The notes beneath the pieces are model-generated. The model saw nothing but the letters and a program-made list of their open reading frames with translations. It did no database searches and was not told the origin of the DNA. Below are positions 20,294 to 32,100 of a DNA stretch of 42,090 nt, piece after piece; within the stretch, counting starts at the first letter, position 1; every line of letters begins with the position of its first letter. Origin of the DNA: Oehlia diaphana. Lineage: Eukaryota; Glomeromycota; Glomeromycetes; Glomerales; Glomeraceae. Made by a program: the position numbers and the translations under genes. The stretch lies in assembly GCA_003833135.1 (NCBI GenBank), contig QZLH01000928.1, positions 9,846 through 51,935 on the forward strand, in the 5' to 3' direction.

Positions 20294-22861
20294 ATGATTA
20301 TATTTACAGAAAATGATGAAATTTTTTTAAAAGAATTTTTAAAAGAATTTTATCTTCAAATTATAAATATAGAGAATTATGCAAATTTTGAAAATATTTT
20401 AAAAGAATGGATAAAAGAATTTTTTGATGATAATAATAAAGATTTATCTTATTTTTTAAAAAAAATGGAATATCATGATGAGAATGAAAATTGGTTTTCA
20501 AGTTTAATAGGATTTTTTTATGAACATGGTATAGGTACTAATGATAATATTATTAATAAAGATAAATCTTTAGAATTATATTTATTATCAATTAATAATA
20601 ATAATGATAATAATCAAAAATCATTTTTTTCTATTTATCAATTAATTAATATTATTATTTCAAAATTTTTATTATCATTTTATTATTATAAATTTATTAT
20701 TTTAGATAAAAGAAATTATATTACAAATGATTTTTTATGTTCTGATAATGTACATGTAATGTCACATAATCAATTTGAAAATTTTAATAATTTATTATTA
20801 ATGATTAATTTAAGTAAAGATGAATTAAATGCTATGGAAAATTATTTTAATTCAAAAGATGTTATTAAAGAAGAAAATCAATTAAATATTATTAAAAAGA
20901 AAGAATTAATAGAATTAAATAATTTAGGTTATTGTTATCAATTTGGAATAGGAAAAAAGAAAGATGATAAAAAAGCATTTGAATTTTATTTAAAATCTGC
21001 AGAAGGAGGAAATTCTAGTGCAATAAATAATTTAGGTTATTGTTATAAAAATGGTATTGGAATAATAAAAGATGAAAAGAAAGCATTTGATTTATATTTA
21101 AAAGCAGCTAATGATGGAGATTTATATGCTCAATATAATTTAGGTGATTCTTATAAAAATGGAATAGGAATAAATAAAGATGATAAAAAAGCTTTTGAAT
21201 GGTTTTATAAATCTGCTAAAAATGGATATTTATGTGCTCAATATAGATTAGGTAATTATTATCAAAATGGAATTGGAACATCTAAAGATGAAAATAAAGC
21301 ATTTGATTGGTATATGAAATCTGCTAAAAAAGGAAATGCAAAAGCACAATCTAATGTAGGTTATTGTTATCAAAATGGAATTGGAATAGAAAAAAATGTT
21401 GAAAAATCTATTTATTGGTATAGGAAAGCAGAAGAAAGTGAATGTGAAATAGCACAATATTATTTAGGTTATTGTTATAAACATGGAATAGGAGTTAAAA
21501 AAAATGAAGTTAAAGCGTATGAATATTTTAAAAAATCAGTTGAAAAAGAATATTTAGATGCTCAATTTGAACTTGGATATTGTTATGATAAAGGAGTCGG
21601 AATTGATATTAATAAAACAAAAGCATTTGAATTATATAAACTAGCAGCTGAAAGAGATCATATTGTTGCACAATGCAATATTGGAATTTTATATGAACAT
21701 TTTAATAAAGAATTAGATCAAGCTATTTATTGGTATAGTAAAGCAGCAGAAAATGGTGATAAAATAGCGCAATATAATTTAGGTGAATGTTACTTTTTTG
21801 CTAAAGGTGTAAAAAAGGATGAAACAAAAGCTTTTAATTATTTTGAAAAATCAGCCAATCAAGGATTTTTAAATGCTCAAGTTCAACTTGGTTATTTATA
21901 TAATAATGGTCAAGGAACAGTAAAGGATTTAGAGAAAGCTGTTTATTGGCATAGAATAGCTGCAGATAATGGTGATAAAATGGCACAATATAATTTAGCT
22001 CAGTGCTATCTTTCTGCAAAAGGTGTAGAAAAAGATGAAACAAAAGCTCTTGAATATTATAAAAAATCGGCTAATCAAGATAATCTAGATGCTCAAATTC
22101 AACTCGGTTATTTGTATTATAGTGGTCATGGAACAAAAAAAGATTTAAGGGAAGCTGCTTATTGGTATCATAAAGCAGCAGTAAATGGCAATGAACTTGC
22201 ACAATATAACATAGGCGAATGTTATGAATTAGGAAATGGTGTAAAAAAAAATGAAGTTAAAGCATTCAAATATTATAAGAAATCAGCTGAAAATGGATAT
22301 TTAGACGCAAAGTTTTTACTTGGGTATTGTTATGTAAATGGTATTGGAACAGAGATTGATAAAGAAAGTGGATTGAAATTATATGATGAGGCATCAAATA
22401 AAAAAAATGGTAATACACAAAGTATTTCCAATGATTTTTTAGATAAAGTTAATTATTGGTATCATAAAGCAGCGGATAATGATGATAATAAAGTTGCATT
22501 GTATGAATTAGGTAAACTTTATTCAGAAGAAGGTATTTTTCAAAATGAAACGCGAGCATTTGTATATTATAAGAAATCAGCTGATCAAGGATTTATTGAT
22601 GCTCAATATAAACTAGGTTATTACTATGAACATGGAATTGAAGTTGATATTGATAAAGGAAAAGCGTTTAATTTATATAAAATTGCTGCAGGAAAAGGGA
22701 GTATCGACGCACAAAGAAGTCTTGCTTCATTATATGAATTAGGAGAAGGAACTGAAAAGAATATAAAAAAAGCTATCTATTGGTATAAAAAAGCTAAAAA
22801 AAATGGATGTTTAAAAGCTAAAAAAAGATTAAATATTCTTTTAAAACAACAAGAAACTTAA
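20294..22861 (+). CDS. Sel1-repeat protein, 855 aa, intronless
   Basis: One uninterrupted frame from ATG 20294 to TAA 22859-22861. The N-terminal 200 residues are acidic/hydrophobic with one Sel1-like unit (GFFYEHGIGT) and Asn runs. From about residue 205 to the end there are about 17 consecutive Sel1 (TPR-like) repeats of about 36 aa with the pattern A-x-YNLGYCYxxGIGxxKDxxKAFxWYxKSA. Sel1 arrays are alpha-solenoid scaffolds that bind other proteins; in these fungi they are often fused to or partnered with TKL kinases, but no kinase domain is present here. Units 10-11, 12-13 and 14-15 repeat as pairs (72-aa period). One unit (near residues 695-740) carries an insertion rich in Asn and Ser. 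Probably cytoplasmic: no signal peptide or membrane segment. Partner unknown. CDS codons are almost all A/T-ended, as in the neighbours. Confidence 0.92.
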   Translation: MIIFTENDEIFLKEFLKEFYLQIINIENYANFENILKEWIKEFFDDNNKDLSYFLKKMEYHDENENWFSSLIGFFYEHGIGTNDNIINKDKSLELYLLSINNNNDNNQKSFFSIYQLINIIISKFLLSFYYYKFIILDKRNYITNDFLCSDNVHVMSHNQFENFNNLLLMINLSKDELNAMENYFNSKDVIKEENQLNIIKKKELIELNNLGYCYQFGIGKKKDDKKAFEFYLKSAEGGNSSAINNLGYCYKNGIGIIKDEKKAFDLYLKAANDGDLYAQYNLGDSYKNGIGINKDDKKAFEWFYKSAKNGYLCAQYRLGNYYQNGIGTSKDENKAFDWYMKSAKKGNAKAQSNVGYCYQNGIGIEKNVEKSIYWYRKAEESECEIAQYYLGYCYKHGIGVKKNEVKAYEYFKKSVEKEYLDAQFELGYCYDKGVGIDINKTKAFELYKLAAERDHIVAQCNIGILYEHFNKELDQAIYWYSKAAENGDKIAQYNLGECYFFAKGVKKDETKAFNYFEKSANQGFLNAQVQLGYLYNNGQGTVKDLEKAVYWHRIAADNGDKMAQYNLAQCYLSAKGVEKDETKALEYYKKSANQDNLDAQIQLGYLYYSGHGTKKDLREAAYWYHKAAVNGNELAQYNIGECYELGNGVKKNEVKAFKYYKKSAENGYLDAKFLLGYCYVNGIGTEIDKESGLKLYDEASNKKNGNTQSISNDFLDKVNYWYHKAADNDDNKVALYELGKLYSEEGIFQNETRAFVYYKKSADQGFIDAQYKLGYYYEHGIEVDIDKGKAFNLYKIAAGKGSIDAQRSLASLYELGEGTEKNIKKAIYWYKKAKKNGCLKAKKRLNILLKQQET

Positions 22862-23856
22862 AAAAAAAATTCACTGTATAATAATTTTCTACCTTTTTTT
22901 TAAAAAAAAAATAATTTGCTATTAAATGATTATTATTCGCCTATTATATTTGTACATAATTAATTAAACATCATTTTTAATAAACTTAAATCATATCATC
23001 ATACATTCGTGCATGTATATCGTAACATGAATATTTATATCAATGAAGATTTTTTATCGACTCTGCCATTTTATTATTTTATTTTATTTCATACTTTGAA
23101 GTAATTCTTATGTGTAAAATAATTTGTGAACTTTGAACATTTTCGTGCTTACATTCGTACACTTATTAGCCCGGCTTCTGCTAATAAAAAAAAAAATAGA
23201 AAATAATGATAATTTAGCAGAAAATAACTTTGTGCTGCAGATGCATGAACTAAATTTATGGTATAAATAGTTTAGAAAAATAAATGGTACTTTATTGTTA
23301 TGCATTTTGTGCTAAATCAACGGAGTAGAGTTGCGACTCATCAGAATTTCTGGATCTGGATCATACCCAAATCAAAAATGTGGTAACTCCAAAACGGGTA
23401 TTACCCGTTTATCTTTTATTAGATATGACCCGATATATATATAACTCAAGATATTTATCAAATAAAAAACAAAATAAAGAAGTTTTTTAGAATTTAGGAT
23501 AAGTATTGATAAAACTCATCAGTAGTAGAGTAATACAGAAGTTAACCAAATAAGTATTGTATATCATATGAAATAATCTACTCCGCTGTATGATTTGTAA
23601 ATGCCACACGAATTGCTTCTTAATCATATATCTTCACTTATAATATTTCATACATAAAGAACATTATTCTACTTATTTTACGCAAAAAATATAAATTTTA
23701 CGAAAAATATAATTTTTATTTGTTTTACACGAAAAATATTATTTTTACTTGTTTTACGCGAAGAAAATTTTATTTATAAAGCTATCTCACATGAGAGTGT
23801 AAAAGAATATTATCTTGCTTGTTATTTCACACAAATAAAGTTGTTTCACTCTATTA
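22862..23856. other. Repeat-bearing intergenic stretch
   Basis: No gene supported. CGGAGTAGA at about 23321 is inverted as TCTACTCCG at about 23576, with CTCATCAG words inside (about 23338 and 23516) and ACGGGTATTACCCG, a near-palindrome, at about 23394; this may be a decayed element. A 28-30 bp tandem repeat with TTGTTTTACRCGAAAAATAT units lies at about 23667-23770. Confidence 0.35.
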
Positions 23857-23937
23857 ATGGATACTAAATTTGTTAATAAAGAAGATATCATTTATGAAGA
23901 TGAGCTTATTGAGGATATTTATATGAATCATGTTTAG
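23857..23937 (+). other. Small acidic open frame, 26 aa
   Basis: ATG at 23857 reads MDTKFVNKEDIIYEDELIED then IYMNHV and stop. It could be the first exon of a lost gene continuing at 24.2 kb, or chance. No donor site follows. Confidence 0.2.
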
Positions 23938-24217
23938 AGTAACCCAAATAATAATATAATAAAATATTATTTTAACATATTATACAACTACCAACTTCAA
24001 AACATATAACTGTTAAATCAATAATTCACTCACTAGTTTCAATCGAATATCCTCCAACAAGTGAGATATAATATACCTAACCGGGGACGTGATAAAGGAC
24101 TTATTGCACAAAATGTTGAGTCAAATAAATGTAAAGATAACATTATATATTAAAATAATATCAAAAATTGGAAGTTAAATTTAAACTAATTAATTTTAAT
24201 TTATTTATATATTATAA

Positions 24218-24493
24218 TTGGCTCATATACAAACTAAAAGATCAAATACGACAAAATCTGTTTCTGTAAAACATAAACAAAATAGGCAAACCAATAATAA
24301 TAAGAAAAAAAGCAAAAAAACCATTGTGATTGATTCTGATATTGAAGAAGATTGCGAAGACAGCGATTATAAAGAAGATAACAAAGAGAATGAGTTGGCT
24401 TTAAAGCTCAAAGAACTTGAATACCGGGAAAAAGATTTAGCATTAAAAGAATGTGAGCTTACTTTAAGGGAGGTGAAGCTAAAATCTGTGTAA
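24218..24493 (+). pseudogene. Coiled-coil fragment of a nuclear-type protein
   Basis: The frame lacks an ATG at its start and encodes 91 aa. A basic segment (KSVSVKHKQNRQTNNNKKKS), an acidic one (IDSDIEEDCEDSDYKEDNKE) and a heptad-like Leu/Glu/Lys segment (ELALKLKELEYREKDLALKE) follow. This order (basic, acidic, then a coiled coil of ELALRE-type repeats) is seen at the C-terminal part of DNA-binding or transposon-associated proteins. No domain upstream remains, so I treat it as a fragment. Function unknown. Confidence 0.35.
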
Positions 24494-26029
24494 TGGAATT
24501 GTCTAATTGTGAAAAGGAGCATCAATTAAATTTGGCTGATTAAGCAATGTTAATTAATCAAAAATTTTAATAAAAAAATACAATATCCGAAGATATAAAT
24601 TTTCTAATACTTTGTGTATAAAAAACTTTAGTTGTAATAATAATACATGTATTATTTTAATATTAATTTTAAACGGCAGTTGAGTATAAATTTTAAAATT
24701 AGTAATATATAATATAATATTCATTTCAATTGCTAATATAGTATTAAGTTGAGTATAGTAAAACCATACTCGATTGCTATTTTAATAGTATACCATACTT
24801 ATTTGATTAATTGTGACCATAGACAAAATTTCAATACTGAAAAGTGAAAACACCGAAAATACTTGCATTACATGTTGGTCAACTGAAGTTTAAAACGTAA
24901 TAATTTACTAAATAAAGAATTATTTTTCACATTCAAATGTTATTATTATTTTTTTTACAATGAAACAATAATTATTATTTTTAAATGAAAAATTATTCAG
25001 ATCGAATTACAAAAAACTAATTGAGATACGCTAAAATTTATATAATTATAATAACTTAAAAATTAAAATCTTAGTGTTATATAGTTTGATTCAAATGATT
25101 CTTTAATTTTTGAAAGAAGAAACAAATCTCATTTTAACATTTTAAAAATTGCCTTACTAACTCAACACATCTATCTATAGTAATCTTTAGGCTTTAGCTG
25201 TATATAAAATATCTTGTTTATCAAAAATTCATAATTATAGTTACAAAGAAATGCTAAACAATATACTGAGGCAATGCTGAAATAATATGAAATTGTTTAA
25301 AAAAATGTATTGAATAAAATTGGAATAAAGAAAATTTCACGATCTTTATAGATAATTTTGGCCAAAATTGTAATTCTGGCTGAAATTAATACCACGTGAC
25401 ACCGAAAAATAGTTTAGCAACCGGGTAAAGAATTTTTATTAACTAACAGGCTAAGCATAATGTCGCGAAAATTTTTAATATTACACTAATAAGTAATTCC
25501 GGCCGGCGTTATGAATACTGGCCAGAATTATTGCCGATCAGTTGTAAATCCAATCCGGATTCCGGTTTCTATCCAAATTATTTGACCCGGATAAAATCCG
25601 GATCAATCCGGATAAAATGCGGTTTTTTTTTGTGTAACTCATGACGGTTTTTCATCCACTATATGTACTATTTAAAAATATAATCCAAACTTTTATAAAT
25701 CATAAAATAAACTAGGAAACGGAAACTATTGTAAGTCTGAAATTTCAATGACATCAATAACAAAAATAAAAAGCAACATGTGCTTCAGTTTAATTTATAA
25801 ATTTTGTATTGATAATGTAAAAGTATGAAATTTTTATGGACTACGAAATTCCATGGAAATCCGTTGAAGTTCTATCTAATACTGCATAACAGATAACAAA
25901 AGAAATTTTTTTGCCGCTTACGCGAAATTAGGTTACACAATATAAATAAATATAGATTTCAATTTACTGATTATCGTAATTTAAAAGTAACAGCAAACAT
26001 ATCAATAAAGAATCAATATTATAAAAGTC
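24494..26029. other. Intergenic stretch with CCGGAT and TTCTGGCC words
   Basis: No gene. TAATTCTGGCTG at about 25371 is inverted as CTGGCCAGAATTATT at about 25520. Directly after it, 25550-25625 is packed with ATCCGGAT/CCGGATAAAA words (ATCCGGATCAATCCGGATAA). Both blocks resemble element ends built from iterated words, without a visible target duplication. Confidence 0.35.
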
Positions 26030-26560
26030 CATGCCCGTGCTTCCTATTAATTCATGTTCAGGATATACTTTGAAAACAATAGGATGAAGAATAGGTGATA
26101 TGTATTCTCTCTATAAAGCTTCATTAGTGGAAGTTTTTTGAATTCAATAATAATATCTATCGTCTTCTTTTAACTGATATTTCCATCATGATTGAGCCTT
26201 TGTATGTTGGTAATTCTTCCCAGCTATCATCTCTAAATATTAAAAGCTCCTTTGCATCAGTAAAGCATCATAAAGAAAAGGATTTCTGGGGAGTGTATAT
26301 TGTCAAATGTAATTCTATATGGAGAAAAGTTCCACTCAGATAATTCAGTTCTCTGCAACACTATCATCATCCATGAACGGAATAGTATCAGGGTTTTATC
26401 TCGTGTTTAATGTATAAATTTTCATCTTTCAACTCATTTGGAATAAAAATTGTAAAACGAAACAATTTTTTGAGAATTGTCAATGTAGTTTTAGCTTCGC
26501 TATATACTATCCAGCAAAACCACCAGTTTTTCGTCCATAATTCACATGGCAATTTACTTT
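26030..26560 (-). pseudogene. Decayed coding sequence, unknown family
   Basis: Read on the minus strand, several protein-like pieces appear in changing frames: KDENLYIKHEIKP, FMDDDSVAEN, and DAKELLIFRDDSWEELPTYK followed by GSIMMEISVKRRR. Stops and frame changes separate them. Composition and complexity exceed those of the flanks, so it is likely a dead gene. The family was not recognised. Confidence 0.3.
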
Positions 26561-26987
26561 TCTTTTAGAAATAGGTTATTGCACCAGCATATGAATGCAA
26601 TTACTACTACTTAGGTTTGTTGAAAAATGTGTAGAGATTTTTATCTAAATCACCCATTGACTTGCCTCGATCTTATCTTAAAGATATAAATACAGTACAC
26701 TCATACCAAATATAATAATTAAAAAGTTTCTGAATATAGATTTTTAAAGGTACGATTAATAAATAGCTATCCAAATTCGCCATTAAATACTGTATACTCA
26801 AGAGCCACAAAAGTAGGTTACTACCAGTGGCAGTTTCATTACCATCAAAACCATCATATACAAAACCAATCACAAGGTGCTATTAAGTAATTAACTGAAA
26901 ATCAGCATAAAAGTTTACGTACCATTAAAGACAATAGTGGAATGTTTTTTACCTATGGAAACTAGATGGCCTTACCGTGGTGATGGA

Positions 26988-28194
26988 TAGGGATGGCAAC
27001 GGTCGGTCATGGTCGGTCATCGGTCGGTCATAACCGGTCAAGAACCTTTGACCGACCGACCGACCGTTTGACCGACCGTTTAACCGATCCTGAAAACGTT
27101 TGCGAAACGTTTTTCTTTATGAAATACTTAATAAAAAACGTTTTCGCAACGTTTTCTATTAAAATANNNNNNNNNNNNNNNNNNNNNNNNNNNNNNNNNN
27201 NNNNNNNNNNNNNNNNNNNNNNNNNNNNNNNNNNNNNNNNNNNNNNNNNNNNNNNNNNNNNNNNNNNNNNNNNNNNNNNNNNNNNNNNNNNNNNNNNNNN
27301 NNNNNNNNNNNNNNNNNNNNNNNNNNNNNNNNNNNNNNNNNNNNNNNNNNNNNNNNNNNNNNNNNNNNNNNNNNNNNNNNNNNNNNNNNNNNNNNNNNNN
27401 NNNNNNNNNNNNNNNNNNNNNNNNNNNNNNNNNNNNNNNNNNNNNNNNNNNNNNNNNNNNNNNNNNNNNNNNNNNNNNNNNNNNNNNNNNNNNNNNNNNN
27501 NNNNNNNNNNNNNNNNNNNNNNNNNNNNNNNNNNNNNNNNNNNNNNNNNNNNNNNNNNNNNNNNNNNNNNNNNNNNNNNNNNNNNNNNNNNNNNNNNNNN
27601 NNNNNNNNNNNNNNNNNNNNNNNNNNNNNNNNNNNNNNNNNNNNNNNNNNNNNNNNNNNNNNNNNNNNNNNNNNNNNNNNNNNNNNNNNNNNNNNNNNNN
27701 NNNNNNNNNNNNNNNNNNNNNNNNNNNNNNNNNNNNNNNNNNNNNNNNNNNNNNNNNNNNNNNNNNNNNNNNNNNNNNNNNNNNNNNNNNNNNNNNNNNN
27801 NNNNNNNNNNNNNNNNNNNNNNNNNNNNNNNNNNNNNNNNNNNNNNNNNNNNNNNNNNNNNNNNNNNNNNNNNNNNNNNNNNNNNNNNNNNNNNNNNNNN
27901 NNNNNNNNNNNNNNNNNNNNNNNNNNNNNNNNNNNNNNNNNNNNNNNNNNNNNNNNNNNNNNNNNNNNNNNNNNNNNNNNNNNNNNNNNNNNNNNNNNNN
28001 NNNNNNNNNNNNNNNNNNNNNNNNNNNNNNNNNNNNNNNNNNNNNNNNNNNNNNNNNNNNNNNNNNNNNNNNNGGTTAAACGGTCGGTCAGACCGGTCGG
28101 TCAAACGGTCGGTCAGAGGTCTTTGACCGACCGATATCGGTCACGGTCATGACCGGTCATAACCGGTTAATGACCGTGACCGTTGCCATTCCTA
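26988..28194. mobile_element. hAT-type DNA transposon with 8-bp target duplication, partly unsequenced
   Basis: GTGATGGA (26980-26987) is repeated exactly at 28195-28202. The left end starts TAGGGATGGCAACGGTC; the right end, read inward, starts TAGGAATGGCAACGGTC (one mismatch in 17). Both ends continue for about 100 bp as iterations of GGTCGGTCA/TGACCGACC in both orientations, followed by AAACGTTTTTC words. The empty site can be read from the two intact Kelch paralogues, confirming the borders. An 8-bp duplication and TA-starting ends are typical of the hAT superfamily. The middle is an assembly gap, so whether a transposase is encoded is unknown. Confidence 0.75.
27167..28073. other. Assembly gap (907 N)
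   Basis: Run of undetermined bases inside the hAT-type element. Frames translated across it are artefacts. Confidence 0.99.
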
Positions 28195-28450
28195 GTGATG
28201 GAATTATACCATCAGTAGCCTTAGCATTCTGAAATGAAAAGTTGAAACATTTATTTTAATAGAATTATGGATTGTTGGAATTCTCAACTAAATAAAATAC
28301 CTTTATGTACCATGATGATAATTTCGTATTATATAGTATCATAAAAGAATCTAAAAAAAAAATAAAGTTAAATATAATTGTTAATTACATTCATTTATAT
28401 ATACCGTGTGTTTTGATTTTTTCATCCTATTCATAGGAATATGTTCTCAC

Positions 28451-29113
28451 TACTATGAATACCATAACCATTATCATAGAGGCTTAACTAATGAGATATC
28501 TTAATTGATTAAATATTTAGTAATTGGATAGGTAGTGGATAGGTCATAAGTGCATGTTAGAATATCACTGAGAATGCAGTTAAGATGGCTATCCAACTTA
28601 TTTAATTACCAATATATTTTTTTCGTGTACTATTATAACAAGTGGTATTCTAATTGTTGCAGTATAAATAATATAAAGGCTTTTATTTGTATAAATATTT
28701 AAATAACTATACAACTAAATAAAAAAAATAAACGGTAGAAGAATACAATCTCATGAATAATAATAGCTATTTCTTTATGTGTTTGAATTTAATTTTGGAA
28801 TGTAAAATTAGTAATAAAAATTTTTCTAAATTCATTGAATTTCTTTTGATAAAATGGTTAGTTTGAAATTTTTTTTGATTTTGAGTATTAATAAATAACC
28901 ATTCTTGTTTTACTTAGATTTTCGTAAGTTTTAACAGGAAGGTAAGATGCAGGTTGCTGATATTATCTTTTATATTTCATTGTAATGCCCTAAGACATTT
29001 CCCAGTCACAAAGTTGTTTATACCTAAGTATTAAAGTTCTCTCCGAGCTTGGGATAAAAGCGGAATAATAAGAATAATCATTGAAAAAATGCGTTACTCT
29101 TAAAATTATATTG
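28451..29113. other. Intergenic stretch downstream of the kinase-Sel1-MACPF gene
   Basis: No gene seen. GGATAG words recur (TAATTGGATAGGTAGTGGAT near 28520) with an inverted TATCCAACTT near 28595, suggesting another small decayed element. Confidence 0.3.
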
Positions 29114-32100
29114 TCAGATCTCACAGTCCAAACATTCTGCTAAAATATATTTAGTTTAAATTAAGTTAGTTTATATACTATAGTAAATATTATTTATACA
29201 AATATATAAATAGTTACCACTATTTGTTTGAACAATGAAATGATCAGAACCATAGAAATTGATAAGAGCAGATTCAATCCCTGTAATGAAAAATGATTTA
29301 AAATTAAAATTATTAAAATTATTAATAAAACTAATACTGATATATTTATTTATACCTGATTCATGCAAATTATTTTCAGCTTTTAAAATGTAAGTTATTT
29401 TAGTATTAAAAGAATGAATTAATTAAATTATTAATAATTAAATCCCGAGCAATACACATAAAGGTAACATAACGTGCAGATCATAATTCTGGTCTGATTT
29501 CTTATTACCTATTTATATATTACTCGGGTTACTAATAAATTTGTAAACAAGTTTATTTTACCTGATATAGGTACAACTTTTTCAGCTAAAAAATTCATGA
29601 GTTAAAGTTAATATAGTTATATTGACAAGAATAAGTTAATTATGTACAAAACAAAAAATACCTTTTGAAATAAGCGCCTTAACATCATCATCCATAAAAG
29701 ATTGTTTAACAACACTTTTGATATTATCAAATTTATCAAGTCTATATAATAAGTCTTTATCATAATTGTTTTCAGTTAAAACATAACCAAATGAATCTAA
29801 CAAACATTCCATGTTTATGTTATCAATTTTCAAACTTCTATAATCTGAATGTAATATACAGACATGTAAATCTATAACTGAATCCTTATTAGTTGATTGT
29901 ATTTCAAAGTTAATGGAATTATGTGACCATTCAATTAATTTGATAGTATTTTTAGATTCATAATCTGTCATTGACAAATTTGCATTAATAAGTACTGTAT
30001 ATTCATAAGATAAAGGAAAAGAAGTTTTAATTCTATAAATTGATTCATTAGGTTTTAAGATAATAGATTCTTTGATATAATCAATTTGAAATTCTCGATT
30101 ATTTGGACTAAAAACTGATAATTTTATAGGATTTCCAATAATAATCCATAAAATACAACATTCTGTAATATTAATATCTTCAATATTTGAAGTGTCTATT
30201 ATAGCAGAAAACCCATTAACATCATATAATCCAAACTTTATAAACCCATTTATCCTCAAATTATTTTTTGCAACAATTGATCCAAATACTTCATAATTTT
30301 CATTTTTTAATGGCGGGTCTATATTTATTCGCTTATAGTATTCAGTATTAAAATTATTTAAATCCTTCAGTTTCTTAATTCCTGTCATTATGATTTTATA
30401 ATTATCTTGATTATTATTATTTAATGCAATGTCAATTTTTCTCTTTTGTTCCAAGTTAAGAATATCATAAAAAGAAATTATTTCATTCATTTCAACAATA
30501 TCTAACTCCTTATTTGCATTTGCATTTTGAATCCATTCATCTAGATTATTTTTTTTAATAACATTTCCTTTTTGTGTTATAAGATATGAAATATCCAAAT
30601 TCTTTAAATACGAATGTAAAGATCCAATAGACGTTGGCAATTTTAAATTAATCTTTTCAAAAGTACCAAAAAAAGTACTGGTGGTAATATTTTTAAGTGA
30701 TTTTCCCAGAATAGTTTTTAAGGGGAATAAATGACCATATTCATTAAATAAATCTTGTAAATCATTTAATGGTTTCATACTACTAAGTGCTTTTTCTATA
30801 GAATTATTAAATTCATCTGAAGGTTTTATACAGTCCTTATTTATAACTATTTCATATTGTTCACATTTGATTATTAAGTGAATATTATTTTTATCACTAA
30901 AATTATCATCAGTCTTAATAAATGGAAAGGATTCAATATTTTTAACAGAAAAAATATTATTGGATATTAAATTATTTTCCAATTCTGTTATTGGATTTAA
31001 TATTTCAAAATAAGATTTATCACTTAGGATTACTTTAGGAACTTCCGTAAATACAACAGCAATCTTTTTACTATTTTTAATTATATATGAATTATTAATT
31101 ATTAAACCCTGAAGCAAATGAAATCTTTTAATCCATTTTACTAAATCAATATATATTCCATTATTAATCCATTCTTTTAAGCTCAATTTCTCTTTATAGT
31201 TATCAATTCCGGGATGCTTTTCATTTATACTATCTGCTGGCATATTTTTTAATTGAGAAATGAAATTATCCGACTCTTTTTTTAATTGAGAAACAAATTC
31301 TAATTCAGATGTACTACTTATTGATTCCTTTAAAAAGTTAATTGACATCATTTTTAATTGAAAAACAGAACCGGAATTTTTATATGAAATTATATCTATA
31401 ATCGTATCTTGATATAATCTTTTTAACCAATTATATAATTTTTTGGGAGTATTCAATATTACACCATTAGAAGTTTCTAATCTTGGTAAAAAATGCATAT
31501 CAAAACATCCATTATGGAATGGAAATTCATTGTTATTTTTAGATGAATTATATGCCCAAATTAAATAAAATTTCAAAATATCAATTTGTTTTGGAGTAGC
31601 TAAATTGAAATCTTTGATAAATAACTGTCCACCAGCTATAAATTCATTTGTATAAAGATGACCAAACAGGCTATGCAATTTTATATCATCTGTATTGGTT
31701 TCTGAATAAGATTCTTCAAGTTCTTCAAATTCCTTAAATGCATAAGTTGAAAATAATTCTGATATGTCGGCCTTGTATGTAATTTCAGCAACTGGAAAAT
31801 TAATACAAACATCAGAAGGCTGCATTAGATTAGAGTCATTATTAGCGTTATTCTTAAAGGTAAGCAAATTCATAGAAGAATTACTAGGATCATTTATATT
31901 GGTGTAAACAATAGGCTCTCCCTTATATAAATTTGCAATCAAATCACCATTATTAACAACAATAGCTTCTTTACTTGGTTGTATACATCCATCCAACAAT
32001 AAACCATGGTTCAATTTCCACCGTTGTATTAATTCTTGTTTACTTAATGAAACGTTTTCTATTTTTATGATAAGATATAATTAATGAAAATTTCTTTCTA

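Larger units (their letters stand above)
26670..28450 (-). pseudogene. Third Kelch copy, truncated and split by a transposon
   Basis: Pieces align with exons of Kelch copies 1 and 2. The exon 1/2 border survives at 28425-28445 (CCTATTCATAGGAATATG). A damaged exon 2 lies at about 28300-28356 with a 10-bp insertion. Exon 3 is split: 28195-28230 and 26955-26987. Exon 4 remains at about 26700-26885 (VYDGFDGNETATGS, then a frameshift), with its own GTAC donor region. Most of exon 1 (signal peptide, first blades) and the stalk/transmembrane exon are missing. The hAT-type element at 26988-28194 sits inside exon 3. Not functional. Confidence 0.7.

Noticed and set aside
21248..22043. Minus-strand frames within the Sel1 gene
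   Set aside because: Antisense shadows of a strongly supported 855-aa frame with clear Sel1 repeats.
23320..23590. CGGAGTAGA inverted pair as a transposon
   Set aside because: Only 9 bp match and no target duplication flanks the pair; recorded as a possible decayed element only.
27028..28104. Long frames across 27.0-28.1 kb on both strands
   Set aside because: They are open only because they cross the 907-N gap; the sequenced ends are transposon word repeats.
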